NCBI RefSeq assembly: GCF_023073415.1
Contig: NZ_JADPJL010000022.1
Coordinates: 1-35,443 of the forward strand
Length of the DNA: 35,443 bases
Reading direction: 5' to 3'
Source of the DNA: Bradyrhizobium sp. 190
GTDB taxonomy: Bacteria > Pseudomonadota > Alphaproteobacteria > Rhizobiales > Xanthobacteraceae
Shown here: one piece after another, positions 27,466-35,443 of the stretch
How the letters are laid out: every line of letters starts with the position of its first letter
Numbering within the stretch: the first letter of the stretch is position 1
Made by a program: the position numbers and the translations under genes
Notes under the pieces: model-generated
Told to the model about the DNA's origin: nothing
Database searches by the model: none
The model's input: only the letters and a program-made list of their open reading frames with translations

Positions 27466-27849
27466 CTTGACCCTCCCACTCATTGCGGCGCCGCACACGC
27501 TGATGGCCGCAAGCCGTCCTGATTGTTGCAACGATTATGCGTCGCGGGACGATCCCCGGACAAGGCGCAAACGTCTGCGACCTTGGTCGCGCCGCCCGGC
27601 TTGCCGCTTGTCGCCGATCAAACCGCCGTCATTTTTCGGATCTTTTTCACGATCCGGCCGAGGCAAAAATCAACGTTATCGCCGAATGGCTCCCATGACG
27701 GGTATTTTACTACCGGCAATGACGGAATCGGGACTCGCAAAGCCGGCCGTTACGCCCTAAATGGCCTCCCCGGGGCCGGACGGCCCTCCGGAACCAAGCC
27801 ACAACAACGGGCATTGCCGGCAGACAGGTGGAGCAAGGCGATAACGGTC
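27466..27849. other. Divergent promoter region between acs and topoisomerase IB
   Basis: About 385 bases. The plus-strand frame of the topoisomerase remains open back to 27523 but the added residues are Pro/Arg/Gly-rich and unlike the family, so I treat them as non-coding. No palindromic operator or clear -35/-10 pair stands out. A relatively AT-rich patch at 27640-27710 is the best place for promoters. Confidence 0.4.
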
Positions 27850-29007
27850 ATGATGGATCAGCAGAGTTTCGAGGCTACGCGGCCCGTTTCCGCCGATCCT
27901 GCCGTTGCATTGGCCGAAGCGCTCGGGCAACTGCCCAAGCCGACGCTGAAAGCGCCCGCGGCAAAGCCGCACATCGTTGTCAAAACCTCCGTCGCAGATC
28001 TGGCCGAGGAACTTGGCCTCAAGCTCGGTGACCAGAACGGGCTGACCATCCGCCGCGTCAAGCGCGGCAAGGGCTATTCATTCCATCGCGCCAACGGCAC
28101 CCAGATCCGTCACGCCGGTACCATCCGCCGCCTGCACTCCATGGCGGTGCCGCCGGCCTATCGCGACGTGCGCTATTCGGCCGATCCGAGTTCGCATCTG
28201 CAGGCCGTCGGCATCGATGCGGCCGGGCGGCTGCAGTACCGCTACCATGTCGATTGGGAAAAGGTCCGCGAACAGCGCAAGGCGCATCGCCTGGCGCGGC
28301 TGGTGGCGGCGTTGCCGAAAATCCGTCGCAAGGTCTCGGCCTATCTGTCCGGCGACGAGCCGACGCGCGAGTTCACGCTCTCGGCGGTAATCGAACTGAT
28401 CGCCCGTACCGCGATCCGCCCGGGCAACGAATCATATGCCCGCCTCAACGGCACCCGCGGCGCCACCACGATGTTGAAGTCCAACGTCACGCTGGAAGAC
28501 GACTGCTTCGTCCTGACCTTCAAGGCCAAGGGCGGCAAGGCCGTGCGCAAGGAATGCGACGCCGCCAAGCTGGTGCGCGCCATCGGCATCCTGCGCACCG
28601 TGCCGGGCAAGCGCATGTTCCAGTATCGCGACAATTCCGGCAACGTTCGCACGGTCTCGACCACGACCGTGAATGCGTTCCTGCGCGAGATCGCCGGCAT
28701 CAAGATTTCGCTGAAGGATTTCCGCACCCTGATGGCGTCAGCCGTGGTGCTGGAATCGCTGTCGCGGATTACGCCGGCAGCAAGCGAGCGCGGCCGCAAG
28801 AGGCAGGTGCTGGATGCGGTGCGCGCCGCAGCGGATGAGCTGTCGAATACGCCTGCGATCTGCCGCAAGAGCTACGTCCACGACACCATCGTCACGGCGT
28901 TCGAAGACGGCATCCTCGAGCGTTTTGCCGCGACGATGAAGGGTTATCGTACGCAAGCCAAGCGCGAGGCGCTGCTGGCGCAGGTGGTGACGGCAGCGGC
29001 GGCGTAA
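27850..29007 (+). CDS. DNA topoisomerase IB (bacterial/poxvirus type)
   Basis: A 385-residue enzyme. The N-terminal domain has GLTIRRVKRGKGYSFHRANG and PPAYRDVRYSADPSSHLQAV (the family W/Y-x-D-V-x-I-x-x-x-x-x-x-H-L-Q-A block). The catalytic domain has AIRPGNESYARLNGTRGATT (first Arg region), ISLKDFRTLMASAVVL and CRKSYVHDTI with the nucleophile Tyr342. It relaxes supercoils of both signs without ATP through a 3'-phosphotyrosyl link. KDFRTLMAS departs slightly from the usual K-D-F-R-T-W-x-G-T. The ATGs at 27850 and 27853 are both possible starts, with only AAGG upstream. Confidence 0.92.
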   Translation: MMDQQSFEATRPVSADPAVALAEALGQLPKPTLKAPAAKPHIVVKTSVADLAEELGLKLGDQNGLTIRRVKRGKGYSFHRANGTQIRHAGTIRRLHSMAVPPAYRDVRYSADPSSHLQAVGIDAAGRLQYRYHVDWEKVREQRKAHRLARLVAALPKIRRKVSAYLSGDEPTREFTLSAVIELIARTAIRPGNESYARLNGTRGATTMLKSNVTLEDDCFVLTFKAKGGKAVRKECDAAKLVRAIGILRTVPGKRMFQYRDNSGNVRTVSTTTVNAFLREIAGIKISLKDFRTLMASAVVLESLSRITPAASERGRKRQVLDAVRAAADELSNTPAICRKSYVHDTIVTAFEDGILERFAATMKGYRTQAKREALLAQVVTAAAA

Positions 29008-29015
29008 CACCGAAG

Positions 29016-29110
29016 CCGTAGGGTGGGCAAAGCGCAGCGTGCCCACCATTCAATATCCCGATGTCGATAGATGGTGGGCACGGCGCAAGTGCGCCTTTGC
29101 CCACCCTACG
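29016..29110. repeat. Palindromic intergenic repeat (CCGTAGGGTGGGCAAAG type), copy 2
   Basis: It has the same ends and inner stem as the copy at 18501-18597: CCGTAGGGTGGGCAAAGCGC on the left, GCGCCTTTGCCCACCCTACG on the right, with the inner pair CGTGCCCACCAT/ATGGTGGGCACG. The central loop differs. It lies between the convergent topoisomerase and EVE-domain genes. Confidence 0.92.
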
Positions 29111-29122
29111 CGGTGTGGCTAG

Positions 29123-29536
29123 CTACATCCCGCCCATCTTGCAGACCATCTTCCACTCTTCCGCCGTCACGGGCTGAACCGACAACCGCGAATACTTCAC
29201 CAGCGCCATGGCGGCGAGTTTCTTGTCGGCCTTGATCGCGGCCATCGTCACCGGCGTCTTCAACGGCTTATCCGCCTTGATGTCGACGCAGACGAATTTG
29301 CCGGTTTTGTCGGAAGGATCGGGATAGGCTTCCTTGATGATTTCGGCGATGCCGACGATCTCCTTGCCCTCGTTGGAATGATAGAAGAAGGCCTTGTCAC
29401 CCTTCTTCATGGCGACGAGATTCTGCCGCGCGGTGAAGTTGCGCACGCCAGTCCAGGCTTCGCCCTTTGCCCCCTTTGCAACCTGCTGGTCCCACGACCA
29501 GGTTGAGGGTTCGGATTTCACCAGCCAGTAATTCAT
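29123..29536 (-). CDS. EVE domain-containing protein
   Basis: A 137-residue single-domain protein of the EVE (PUA-like) fold. It begins MNYWLVKSEPSTWSWDQQ and contains EAWTGVRNFTARQNLVAMKKG, FYHSNEGKEIVGIAEI and the C-terminal LVKYSRLSVQPVTAEEW. EVE domains bind modified bases in DNA or RNA; stand-alone bacterial members are proposed to read modified tRNA or DNA, but no function is shown. The start ATG 29536 is set by the family N-terminus. The frame remains open upstream to 29629, but that part is translated from a palindromic repeat. Gene order gpsA then EVE gene on the same strand is seen, with the repeat between them. Confidence 0.93.
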   Translation of the reverse strand: MNYWLVKSEPSTWSWDQQVAKGAKGEAWTGVRNFTARQNLVAMKKGDKAFFYHSNEGKEIVGIAEIIKEAYPDPSDKTGKFVCVDIKADKPLKTPVTMAAIKADKKLAAMALVKYSRLSVQPVTAEEWKMVCKMGGM

Positions 29537-29553
29537 GACGTCCACTCTCTGCT

Positions 29554-29643
29554 CGTCATGGCCGGGCTTGACCCGGCCATCCACGTCTTCCTTCAGTGCC
29601 ATTATCCAAGACGTGGATGCCCGCGACAAGCGCGGGCATGACG
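29554..29643. repeat. Palindromic intergenic repeat (CGTCATGGCCGGGCTTG type)
   Basis: Outer arms CGTCATGGCCGGGCTTG and its counterpart CGCGGGCATGACG, and inner arms ATCCACGTCTT/AAGACGTGGAT, make an imperfect cruciform of 90 bases. Each half also contains a short hairpin of its own (GCCGGGCTTGACCCGGC and GCCCGCGACAAGCGCGGGC). It sits between gpsA and the EVE gene. Similar sequences are familiar as interspersed repeats in Bradyrhizobium, from memory. Confidence 0.85.
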
Positions 29644-29651
29644 AGGAACGA

Positions 29652-30632
29652 TCATTCCTCCGCCTTGAACGGCCGCGTCAGCAGGCCTTCGATCGCCGCG
29701 TCGATCGTTACCTTGCCGTCCAGGATCGCTGCGACCGCATTTGATACCGGCATATCGACGTTCTGCGAAGCCGCCAGTTCGATCAGGACCGGCGCCGTGA
29801 ACTCGCCTTCGGCGAGCTTGTCGCGGTTCGGCGCTTCGCCGCGGCCGAGCGCGATGCCGAACGCAAAGTTGCGGGATTGAAGGCTTGAGCAGCTCAGGAT
29901 CAGGTCGCCGAGGCCGGAAAGGCCCGCCAGCGTTTCGCTGCGCGCGCCGCAGGCGCGGCCGAGCCGGGCGAGTTCGCTGAAACCTCGCGTCGTGAGCGCC
30001 GCCAGCGCCGAGGCGCCGAGTTGCCGGCCGACGACGATTCCGGCGGCGATCGCCAGCACGTTCTTGGCCGCGCCGCCGATCTCGACGCCGCGGACATCCG
30101 TGGTGTGATAGGGCCGGAAGGTTGACGAGCCCAGTGCCTGCACCAGATCGCTCGCCAGCCTTTCATCCCTTGCGGCAAGCGTCACGGCGGTTGGAAGGCC
30201 TCGCGCCACGTCGTCGGCGAAATTCGGTCCCGACAGGATCGCAGGGATTGCAGCCGGTATGGTCTCAGTAATGACTTCGGTCATGAACCGATGGGTGCCG
30301 CGCTCGATGCCCTTGGCACAGGCGACAACTGACGTCGCAGGCTTCAGGTGCGGCGCAAGCGTCGTTGCGGCTTCGCGCAAGTTTTGCGCAGGCGTGGCAA
30401 GCAGGATGAGGTCCGCGCGCGCCGCTGCAACGATGTCGGCCGTGATGCCGATACCTCTGTCGAGGCTCACACCGGGCAGCTTTGGATTCTTTCGTGTCGC
30501 TTTCATTTGCGCAGCGCTTTCGGCGTTTCGCGCATACAGCATGACTTCACGGCCGGCGCGCAGCGCGGCGCATGCGAGCGCGGTGCCATATGCGCCACCG
30601 CCGATCACTGTGACCGAATTAAAGGATGCCAT
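29652..30632 (-). CDS. gpsA: Glycerol-3-phosphate dehydrogenase [NAD(P)+]
   Basis: A 326-residue enzyme. The Rossmann motif is [11 protein letters not shown] (G11-x-G13-x-x-G16). CAKGIERG holds K107 and [15 protein letters not shown] holds K190, the two catalytic lysines. [20 protein letters not shown] is the substrate-binding block. It reduces dihydroxyacetone phosphate to sn-glycerol-3-phosphate, the backbone of membrane phospholipids. The ATG at 30632 is one base after the tsaD stop (TGATATG), so translation of the two is probably coupled. The AGGA ribosome site lies within the end of tsaD. Confidence 0.97.
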   Translation of the reverse strand: MASFNSVTVIGGGAYGTALACAALRAGREVMLYARNAESAAQMKATRKNPKLPGVSLDRGIGITADIVAAARADLILLATPAQNLREAATTLAPHLKPATSVVACAKGIERGTHRFMTEVITETIPAAIPAILSGPNFADDVARGLPTAVTLAARDERLASDLVQALGSSTFRPYHTTDVRGVEIGGAAKNVLAIAAGIVVGRQLGASALAALTTRGFSELARLGRACGARSETLAGLSGLGDLILSCSSLQSRNFAFGIALGRGEAPNRDKLAEGEFTAPVLIELAASQNVDMPVSNAVAAILDGKVTIDAAIEGLLTRPFKAEE

Positions 30633-30633
30633 A

Positions 30634-31725
30634 TCAAAATCCTGCGCGCGTTTTGGCGTAGCCGGCCGGCGCTGTCGCGTTGGCGTCGAGCAGCCAGCGG
30701 GCGCGGGGCGGCGCATCCATCGTGTCTGTCAGTCCGAGCGCCATCCGTTCCGCGCCGGCCCAGGCGATCATGGCGCCATTATCCGTGCACAGCGCGGGCG
30801 GCGGAATGATCAGCGTGGTCTGCGCTTTCGCGGCAACGTCCTGCAACGCGCCGCGGATGGCGTGATTGGCGGCGACGCCGCCGGCGGCGACCAGCGCGCG
30901 CGGCGGGCCGAACTGCTCGTGAAACAGGCGCAGGCCAACGCTCAGCCGGTCCGCCGTCGATTCCAGCACCGCGGCCTGAAAACTGGCGCAGAGATCGCTG
31001 ACGTCCTGCGGTTCCAGCGGCATCAGGCGGCTGGCTTCGTTGCGAACCGCCGTCTTCAATCCCGACAGCGAGAAATTCGCATCGGGTCGTCCGAGCATCG
31101 GTCGCGGGAAGGCGAACCGTTTGGCGTCGCCGCTCCCTGCAGCGCGCTCGACCTCCGGCCCGCCGGGATAGGGCAGCGACAGCATCTTTGCGACCTTGTC
31201 GAAGGCCTCGCCCATCGCGTCGTCGACGGTGGTGCCGAGCCGCACATATTTGCCGACGCCGACCACGGCGACGATCTGGGTGTGTCCGCCGGACGCAAGA
31301 AACAGGCAATAGGGAAAGGCGAGCGCGCAAGTGAGCCGCGGCGTCAGCGCGTGGGCTTCGAGATGATTGACCGCAATCAGCGGCGTATCGTGCACCATGG
31401 CAATCGCCTTCGCCGTGGTGAGGCCGACGATCACGCCGCCGATCAGGCCGGGTCCGGCGGCGGCGGCCACCGCCGACAATTGCGCAAAGCCCATGTTCGC
31501 GTCCTTCATCGCTTGTCCGACGATTCCATCGAGCAGGTCGACATGGGCCCGCGCCGCGATCTCCGGCACCACGCCGCCGAAGCGGGCGTGCTCTGTGGTC
31601 TGGGAGCGCACGATATTGGACAGAATCTTGCCGCTGCCGTCGCTCTGGCGTTCCACCACGGCGGCCGCGGTTTCATCGCAGGTGGTTTCGATACCCAGCA
31701 CCAGCATCGGCGTGTCGTTGTCCAA
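30634..31725 (-). CDS. tsaD: tRNA N6-adenosine threonylcarbamoyltransferase
   Basis: A 363-residue member of the Kae1/TsaD family, full length. It begins [17 protein letters not shown] and has the metal ligands in NHLEAHAL (H121, H125), [30 protein letters not shown] and late [13 protein letters not shown] with [12 protein letters not shown]. It transfers the threonylcarbamoyl group to A37 of ANN-decoding tRNAs, with TsaB and TsaE encoded elsewhere. The start is the TTG at 31725, supported by AAGGG six bases upstream; an ATG at 31707 is the alternative. Co-transcribed with gpsA; divergent from hemD. Confidence 0.98.
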   Translation of the reverse strand: MDNDTPMLVLGIETTCDETAAAVVERQSDGSGKILSNIVRSQTTEHARFGGVVPEIAARAHVDLLDGIVGQAMKDANMGFAQLSAVAAAAGPGLIGGVIVGLTTAKAIAMVHDTPLIAVNHLEAHALTPRLTCALAFPYCLFLASGGHTQIVAVVGVGKYVRLGTTVDDAMGEAFDKVAKMLSLPYPGGPEVERAAGSGDAKRFAFPRPMLGRPDANFSLSGLKTAVRNEASRLMPLEPQDVSDLCASFQAAVLESTADRLSVGLRLFHEQFGPPRALVAAGGVAANHAIRGALQDVAAKAQTTLIIPPPALCTDNGAMIAWAGAERMALGLTDTMDAPPRARWLLDANATAPAGYAKTRAGF

Positions 31726-31851
31726 TTTGAGCCCTTATTTCAACCCTTGCGCTATCCACAAAAACAACGCTTCCGTAACCGGGTAGCATTACGAGGTGAC
31801 GGCGTGCAATCGCTTGAGTGTGCCGAAATCGTTTTCGCGGAGATCTGAAAT

Positions 31852-32607
31852 ATGGCCGTTCTCGTCACGCGACCAAGCCCGGATGATGAGACGACGGCCA
31901 AGGCGCTTCGCGCGCGCGGGTTCGATGTCCTGCGCGCGCCGATGCTGCGGTTCGAGCCGGTGCCGTTCCAGGACGATGCGGACGCGACCTACGGCGCGGT
32001 CATCGTCACCAGCGCCAACGCACTGCGTGCCATCACGTCACATTTGGCCGACAGCCGGCTCCTCAAACTGCCGCTGTTCGCGGTCGGAGAAAACACCGCG
32101 GGCGCGGCGCGCGACGCCGGGTTTGGCGAGGTGATCGCGTCAAGGGGCGACGCCGGCACGTTGCGCGATCTGGTGCTGGCGCGTGCGAAGTCGAAGCAAC
32201 TGAAGAAAGCGAGCCCGATCCTTTACCTTGCAGGCGCCGATCTCGCGCGCGACCTGGCGAGCGAACTCGGCGAGCACGGCTTTACGGTGGTGACGCAGAC
32301 CACCTACCGGATGGTACCCGCGCCCAGCCTGCCGCGGGAAATATGTGACGCTTTCGTGGCGCATGAGGTCGAGGCGGTGCTGCATTTTTCACGGCGCAGC
32401 GCGCGCGCATTCCTGGAGGCGGCGCGCTCCGGGGGCGTCGAAATCTCAGCATTGGCGCTGCCGCAATGCTGCATTTCGCCGGCCGTCGCCGCGGTGTTGC
32501 GGGACGCCGGCGCGACCCAGGTCACGGCGGCGGCTTCTCCGGATGAAAATGCCCTGTTCGAGGCGCTGGGCCGGGCGTTGCAGCCGCGATTGAGCTCTAA
32601 TCTTTAA
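31852..32607 (+). CDS. hemD: Uroporphyrinogen-III synthase
   Basis: A 251-residue two-lobed protein. It starts AVLVTRPSPDDETTAKALRA, and has GAVIVTSANALRAI, FAVGENTAGAARDAGF, ILYLAGADLARDLASEL and LHFSRRSARAFLEAA, then CISPAVAAVLRDAGA. These are the conserved positions of HemD, which closes and inverts ring D of hydroxymethylbilane. HemD proteins vary strongly, but these blocks are diagnostic. ATG 31852 has GGAG nine bases upstream. No hemC precedes it; the 126-base gap to tsaD is too small for one. Mitofilin-like and hemY genes follow, so the group is a haem-synthesis/membrane unit. Confidence 0.95.
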   Translation: MAVLVTRPSPDDETTAKALRARGFDVLRAPMLRFEPVPFQDDADATYGAVIVTSANALRAITSHLADSRLLKLPLFAVGENTAGAARDAGFGEVIASRGDAGTLRDLVLARAKSKQLKKASPILYLAGADLARDLASELGEHGFTVVTQTTYRMVPAPSLPREICDAFVAHEVEAVLHFSRRSARAFLEAARSGGVEISALALPQCCISPAVAAVLRDAGATQVTAAASPDENALFEALGRALQPRLSSNL

Positions 32608-32614
32608 GTCTGAC

Positions 32615-32657
32615 CATGGTCTTATCGGAAAACCGGTGCCGCCACTGCCGGATCATG
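32615..32657. repeat. Short interspersed repeat (CGGAAAACCGGTGCC type)
   Basis: ATGGTCTTATCGGAAAACC continues into GGTGCCGCCACTGCC and ends GGATCATGC. The outer pair CATG.../...CATG and the CCGG/CGG arms make a weak hairpin. I recognise the wording as a diverged copy of a very common Bradyrhizobium/Rhodopseudomonas intergenic repeat; this is recall, not computed. It separates hemD from the mitofilin-like gene. Confidence 0.5.
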
Positions 32658-32715
32658 CTCTAAGACGTCCCGATTCTGCTAAGTTCCGGCAACCTAACCA
32701 CCAGAGGGAACCGCT

Positions 32716-33933
32716 GTGATGGTCGATGACAGGCCCGAAGACACTGGATCGCTGCCCGATTCGGGCCGGCCGAAGCGCGAGCCGCCGACCATCGAGCTCG
32801 AGGCGACCGAAGTGTCGAGCGAGACCAAGAGTTCTGGCGAAGCGCCGCCTGAACCCGAGCCCGCGGCTGAGCCAGCGCCCGGGGTCGCCGCGGCTTCAAC
32901 GGCAGAACCTCCGGTTGCGGAGCCGCCATCCCGACCGGTTTCTCCCTGGATCGTTGCGCCGGTGTCCGGCGCCGCCGCCGCGGCGCTGGTGATTGGCGTC
33001 GGCTGGATGCTGGGTTGGCCTGCGATCCAGCCCGCGTCAGCGCCGTCGGCAGCGCAGATCAACACGGCCGCCATCGACGGTCTGACCACGCGCATCGCGG
33101 GCCTGGAGTCGAAAGCAGGCAAGCCCGTACCCGATCCCGCCGCTGCCGCGCGCGCCGAGGCCCTGGAAAAAACAGTCGCGGCGCTGCGCACTGAACTCGC
33201 CGCGACGCGCGCACAAGGCGAGAAGCTCGCGTCCGCCGTCAACGATGTGAAATCAGGGCCGCGCGGTGACGGCGCCGCGCCTGTCGATCTCTCCGGGATC
33301 GATGAACGCATCGCGAAGATCGAAAGCCTGGTGCGGACGCAGGGCGCCGAGATCGCGCAGCAAGGCAGCAAGCTTGCCGACACGAAGGTCGACGCCAAAC
33401 CTACCGACGATATGGCGCTGCGCCGCCTGGTGGCGGGAGCGCTGCTCGATGTGCTGGTCCGGATCGGCGATCCTTATCCGGCTGCGCTCGCCGCGACCAA
33501 AGCGCTGGCGCCCAATCCGGATGTCCTCAAGCCGCTCGAACAATTCGCCGAGAAGGGCGTGCCGAACGCCGGCAAGCTGAGCACGGAACTGTTGACGTTG
33601 GTGCCAAAACTGTTGCCGGCCGCCCAGCAGAGCACCGCCACGACCGGCACGGGCATCGTCGAGCGTCTGCAGGCCGGCGCCGCCAAACTGGTCAAGATCG
33701 AACGCACCGATACCGTCGGCAATGATCGCGGCGCCGTGGTGGCGCGGATCACCGCAGCGGCGCTGCGAAATGACGCCAACGAGGCGCGGCGGGAACTGAA
33801 GACGCTGGAGCCGGACGATCGCGCCGCGGCGCAGTCCTGGCTTGAACGGGCCGATGCGCGCGACGCAGCGCTGGCCGCATCCCGTCAATTTGCGGCAGAC
33901 TCCATGGCTGCGCTCGCCAAACCGGCGCAATAA
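32716..33933 (+). CDS. Mitofilin-like (Mic60-related) inner-membrane protein
   Basis: A 405-residue protein built like alphaproteobacterial mitofilins (COG4223). It has an acidic Pro/Glu-rich cytoplasmic N-terminus (1-77), one membrane helix (WIVAPVSGAAAAALVIGVGWMLG, 78-100), a coiled-coil region (about 110-230) and a C-terminal helical domain beginning ALRRLVAGALLDVLVRIGDP, the mitofilin signature. Mic60 shapes cristae junctions in mitochondria. Alphaproteobacterial relatives are found beside haem genes and have been shown to deform membranes. Start GTG 32716 has AGGGA six bases upstream; ATG 32719 is equally possible. It is followed by hemY after eight bases. Confidence 0.88.
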   Translation: MMVDDRPEDTGSLPDSGRPKREPPTIELEATEVSSETKSSGEAPPEPEPAAEPAPGVAAASTAEPPVAEPPSRPVSPWIVAPVSGAAAAALVIGVGWMLGWPAIQPASAPSAAQINTAAIDGLTTRIAGLESKAGKPVPDPAAAARAEALEKTVAALRTELAATRAQGEKLASAVNDVKSGPRGDGAAPVDLSGIDERIAKIESLVRTQGAEIAQQGSKLADTKVDAKPTDDMALRRLVAGALLDVLVRIGDPYPAALAATKALAPNPDVLKPLEQFAEKGVPNAGKLSTELLTLVPKLLPAAQQSTATTGTGIVERLQAGAAKLVKIERTDTVGNDRGAVVARITAAALRNDANEARRELKTLEPDDRAAAQSWLERADARDAALAASRQFAADSMAALAKPAQ

Positions 33934-33941
33934 GGATTTCG

Positions 33942-35443
33942 ATGATCCGGATCATTCTGTTTCTGTTGTTGATCGCGCTGGGAGCGGCCGGCGCGGCCTG
34001 GATTGCCGAGCAGACCGGCGATGTCGTGCTGTCATGGGGCGGTTATCGCGTTCAGACCACGCTGTCGGTCTTCGTGCTGGCGCTGGGCATTGTCGTCGTT
34101 GCGGCGATGATGGCGTGGGCGATCCTGCGTGGCGTGTGGCGCACGCCGGCGCGTATGCGGCACAGCCGGCGCGAACGGCGTCAGGCCCGCGGCCGGCATG
34201 CGATCACGCAAGGACTGCTCGCGATCGGCCATGGCGATTCCACGGCGGCCCGCGTCCATGCCGAGACGGCGCGAAAACATGCGGCGCACGATCCGTTGGC
34301 GCTGCTGCTGCATGCGCAGTCGGCGCAGCTCGACGGCGACCGCGAAGGCGCGCAGCGCGCCTTCCGCGCCATGGCCGAACGCGAGGACACGCGGCTGCTG
34401 GGCCTGCGCGGCCTGTTCATCGAGGCGCAGCGCGCCGACGATCCGGTTGCGGCCGTGATGGTCGCGGAGGAAGCGCTGAAACTGTCGCCGTCCTCGTCAT
34501 GGGCATCGCATGCGGTGCTCGGCTTCTGCTGCGCCAAGGGCGACTGGGCCGGTGCGCTGAAGATCCTCGACAACAATCAATCGGCCGGGCTGATCGACAA
34601 GGCGACCTATCGCCGGCAACGCGGCGTGCTGCTGACGGCACGGGCGCTGGAACTCGAGAAGGTCGATCGCGATCTGGCGCGCGACAGCGTGATGGAAGCG
34701 GTCAAGCTGGCGCCGACGCTGGTGCCGGCCGCGGTGCTCGCGAGCAAGTTCGAGAGCGAAGCGCATCAGGTGCGGCGTTCGATGCGCCTCGTCGAGACCG
34801 CGTGGCTGGCGCAGCCGCATCCCGATCTTGCGGATGCCTATGCGCATGTGAAGCTCGGCGATTCCGCGCGCCAGCGGCTGGTGCGGGTCGAGACGCTCGC
34901 GGCGAAGATGCCGGGCCACATCGAGGGCGCGCTGGCAATTGCCCGCGCCGCGATCGACGCGTCCGAGTTTACGAAAGCACGCGAGGCGCTGGCGCCGTTC
35001 ATCGCCGCTCCTACGCAACGCGTCGCGCTCTTGATGGCGGAGATCGAGCGCACCGAACATGGCGACAGCGGCCGGGCGCGGGCCTGGACCTTGCGCGCCG
35101 TGCGTGCGCTGCACGATCCGGCCTGGACTGCGGACGGCTATGTCAGTGATCGCTGGCGGCCGGTCTCCCCCGTCACCGGCAGGCTCGATGCCTTTCAGTG
35201 GCAGACGCCGGTCGCCGCACTTCCGTCCGACAAGGGGGCCGCGATCGAATCCTCAGCCTTCGAGGAAGCCATGCTGGCGACCCCGCGCCGGGCCGTCGTG
35301 CTCGAGCCGCCAAAGGACGTGAGCGAATCGACCGCCGAGCCCATCGTATCAGTCGCGCCGGTGCCGCCCGCCGAGCAGGACAATGCGCCGCCGCCGGCTG
35401 CTGCGTCTGAGGTTGCCCCCGCCGAGGCAGCGCCCCCCGAGCC
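33942..35443 (+). CDS. hemY: HemY-like TPR membrane protein (partial, runs off the right edge)
   Basis: 500 codons are visible and the frame is still open at the window end. Two membrane helices (IIRIILFLLLIALGAAG-like, residues 2-20; LSVFVLALGIVVVAAMMAWA, 41-60) precede tetratricopeptide-like repeats and the block GYVSDRWRPVSPVTGRLDAF (399-418), which is typical of proteobacterial HemY. After about 430 it becomes Pro/Ala/Glu-rich. HemY of this type is a membrane protein of unknown precise role next to haem genes; it is not the protoporphyrinogen oxidase HemY of Gram-positives. ATG 33942 has AGGA upstream, eight bases after the mitofilin-like stop. The product is truncated by the window, not by mutation. 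Confidence 0.93.
   Translation, partial: MIRIILFLLLIALGAAGAAWIAEQTGDVVLSWGGYRVQTTLSVFVLALGIVVVAAMMAWAILRGVWRTPARMRHSRRERRQARGRHAITQGLLAIGHGDSTAARVHAETARKHAAHDPLALLLHAQSAQLDGDREGAQRAFRAMAEREDTRLLGLRGLFIEAQRADDPVAAVMVAEEALKLSPSSSWASHAVLGFCCAKGDWAGALKILDNNQSAGLIDKATYRRQRGVLLTARALELEKVDRDLARDSVMEAVKLAPTLVPAAVLASKFESEAHQVRRSMRLVETAWLAQPHPDLADAYAHVKLGDSARQRLVRVETLAAKMPGHIEGALAIARAAIDASEFTKAREALAPFIAAPTQRVALLMAEIERTEHGDSGRARAWTLRAVRALHDPAWTADGYVSDRWRPVSPVTGRLDAFQWQTPVAALPSDKGAAIESSAFEEAMLATPRRAVVLEPPKDVSESTAEPIVSVAPVPPAEQDNAPPPAAASEVAPAEAAPPE

Noticed and set aside
27523..27849. N-terminal extension of topoisomerase IB
   Set aside because: The frame is open, but the extra 109 residues are unlike the family and fall in the divergent promoter region with acs.
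30259..31848. 529-codon plus-strand open frame opposite tsaD and gpsA
   Set aside because: It crosses the tsaD-gpsA junction and shows no family signature. I also checked its last codons for a hemC C-terminus and found none.
33842..35149. 435-codon plus-strand open frame overlapping the mitofilin-like and hemY genes
   Set aside because: The frame starting at ATG 33942 gives two membrane helices, TPR-like repeats and the HemY block GYVSDRWRPVSPVTGRLDAF. The other frame gives Arg/Gly-rich sequence.

Overview
The window looks like a chromosomal segment of a high-GC alphaproteobacterium of the Bradyrhizobium/Rhodopseudomonas type (Nitrobacteraceae). The support is protein-level resemblance (HWE-type histidine kinase, DUF1674 SdhE/SdhAF4-like protein, alphaproteobacterial mitofilin-like protein next to hemD and hemY, UMF1 transporter) and several short palindromic intergenic repeats of the kind scattered through bradyrhizobial genomes. 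The genus is an inference; no 16S or species marker is present.

Layout. Positions 1-2060 hold the last codons of an IS30-family transposase abutting a 5'-truncated CheR-PAS-HWE kinase gene, an apparent insertion scar. 2082-3720 is a two-gene minus-strand proteostasis unit (CnoX/YbbN-like thioredoxin, then a LON-substrate-binding-domain protein). A tRNA-Gly(GCC) with its terminator follows at 4226-4359. 4441-7062 encodes a large DUF2235 protein with a predicted membrane domain. 7489-9417 encodes a periplasmic sorbosone-dehydrogenase-like protein and a diheme cytochrome c, with a hairpin terminator between them. 9600-12742 carries a ketopantoate-reductase-family protein, a 2-hydroxychromene-2-carboxylate isomerase-like protein, a DUF2239 protein with a conspicuous palindromic operator/promoter, and a divergent glutathione S-transferase. 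12748-16851 is a minus-strand run (gamma-glutamyltranspeptidase, SDR, membrane-anchored serine hydrolase), divergent from a UMF1-family MFS transporter.

18616-23599 is the minus-strand housekeeping run rsmB, heparinase II/III-family protein, purH. Divergent from rsmB are a DUF1674 small protein and a membrane-anchored thermonuclease-like protein, which converge on an L,D-transpeptidase across a bidirectional terminator. Next come acs (acetyl-CoA synthetase) and a divergent bacterial topoisomerase IB. An EVE-domain protein, gpsA and tsaD lie on the minus strand. Divergent from tsaD is hemD, the mitofilin-like gene and hemY, which runs off the right edge. hemC, often next to hemD, is not in the tsaD-hemD gap.

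Most of the window is ordinary core metabolism. The less ordinary signals are the IS30 scar in the chemotaxis-like hybrid kinase, the CCCGGG palindrome pair embedded in the DUF2239 promoter, the membrane-fused DUF2235 hydrolase, the shared core between different palindromic repeat families, and the mitofilin-hemY pair. I did not find a convincing new multi-gene defence, CRISPR or phage system.
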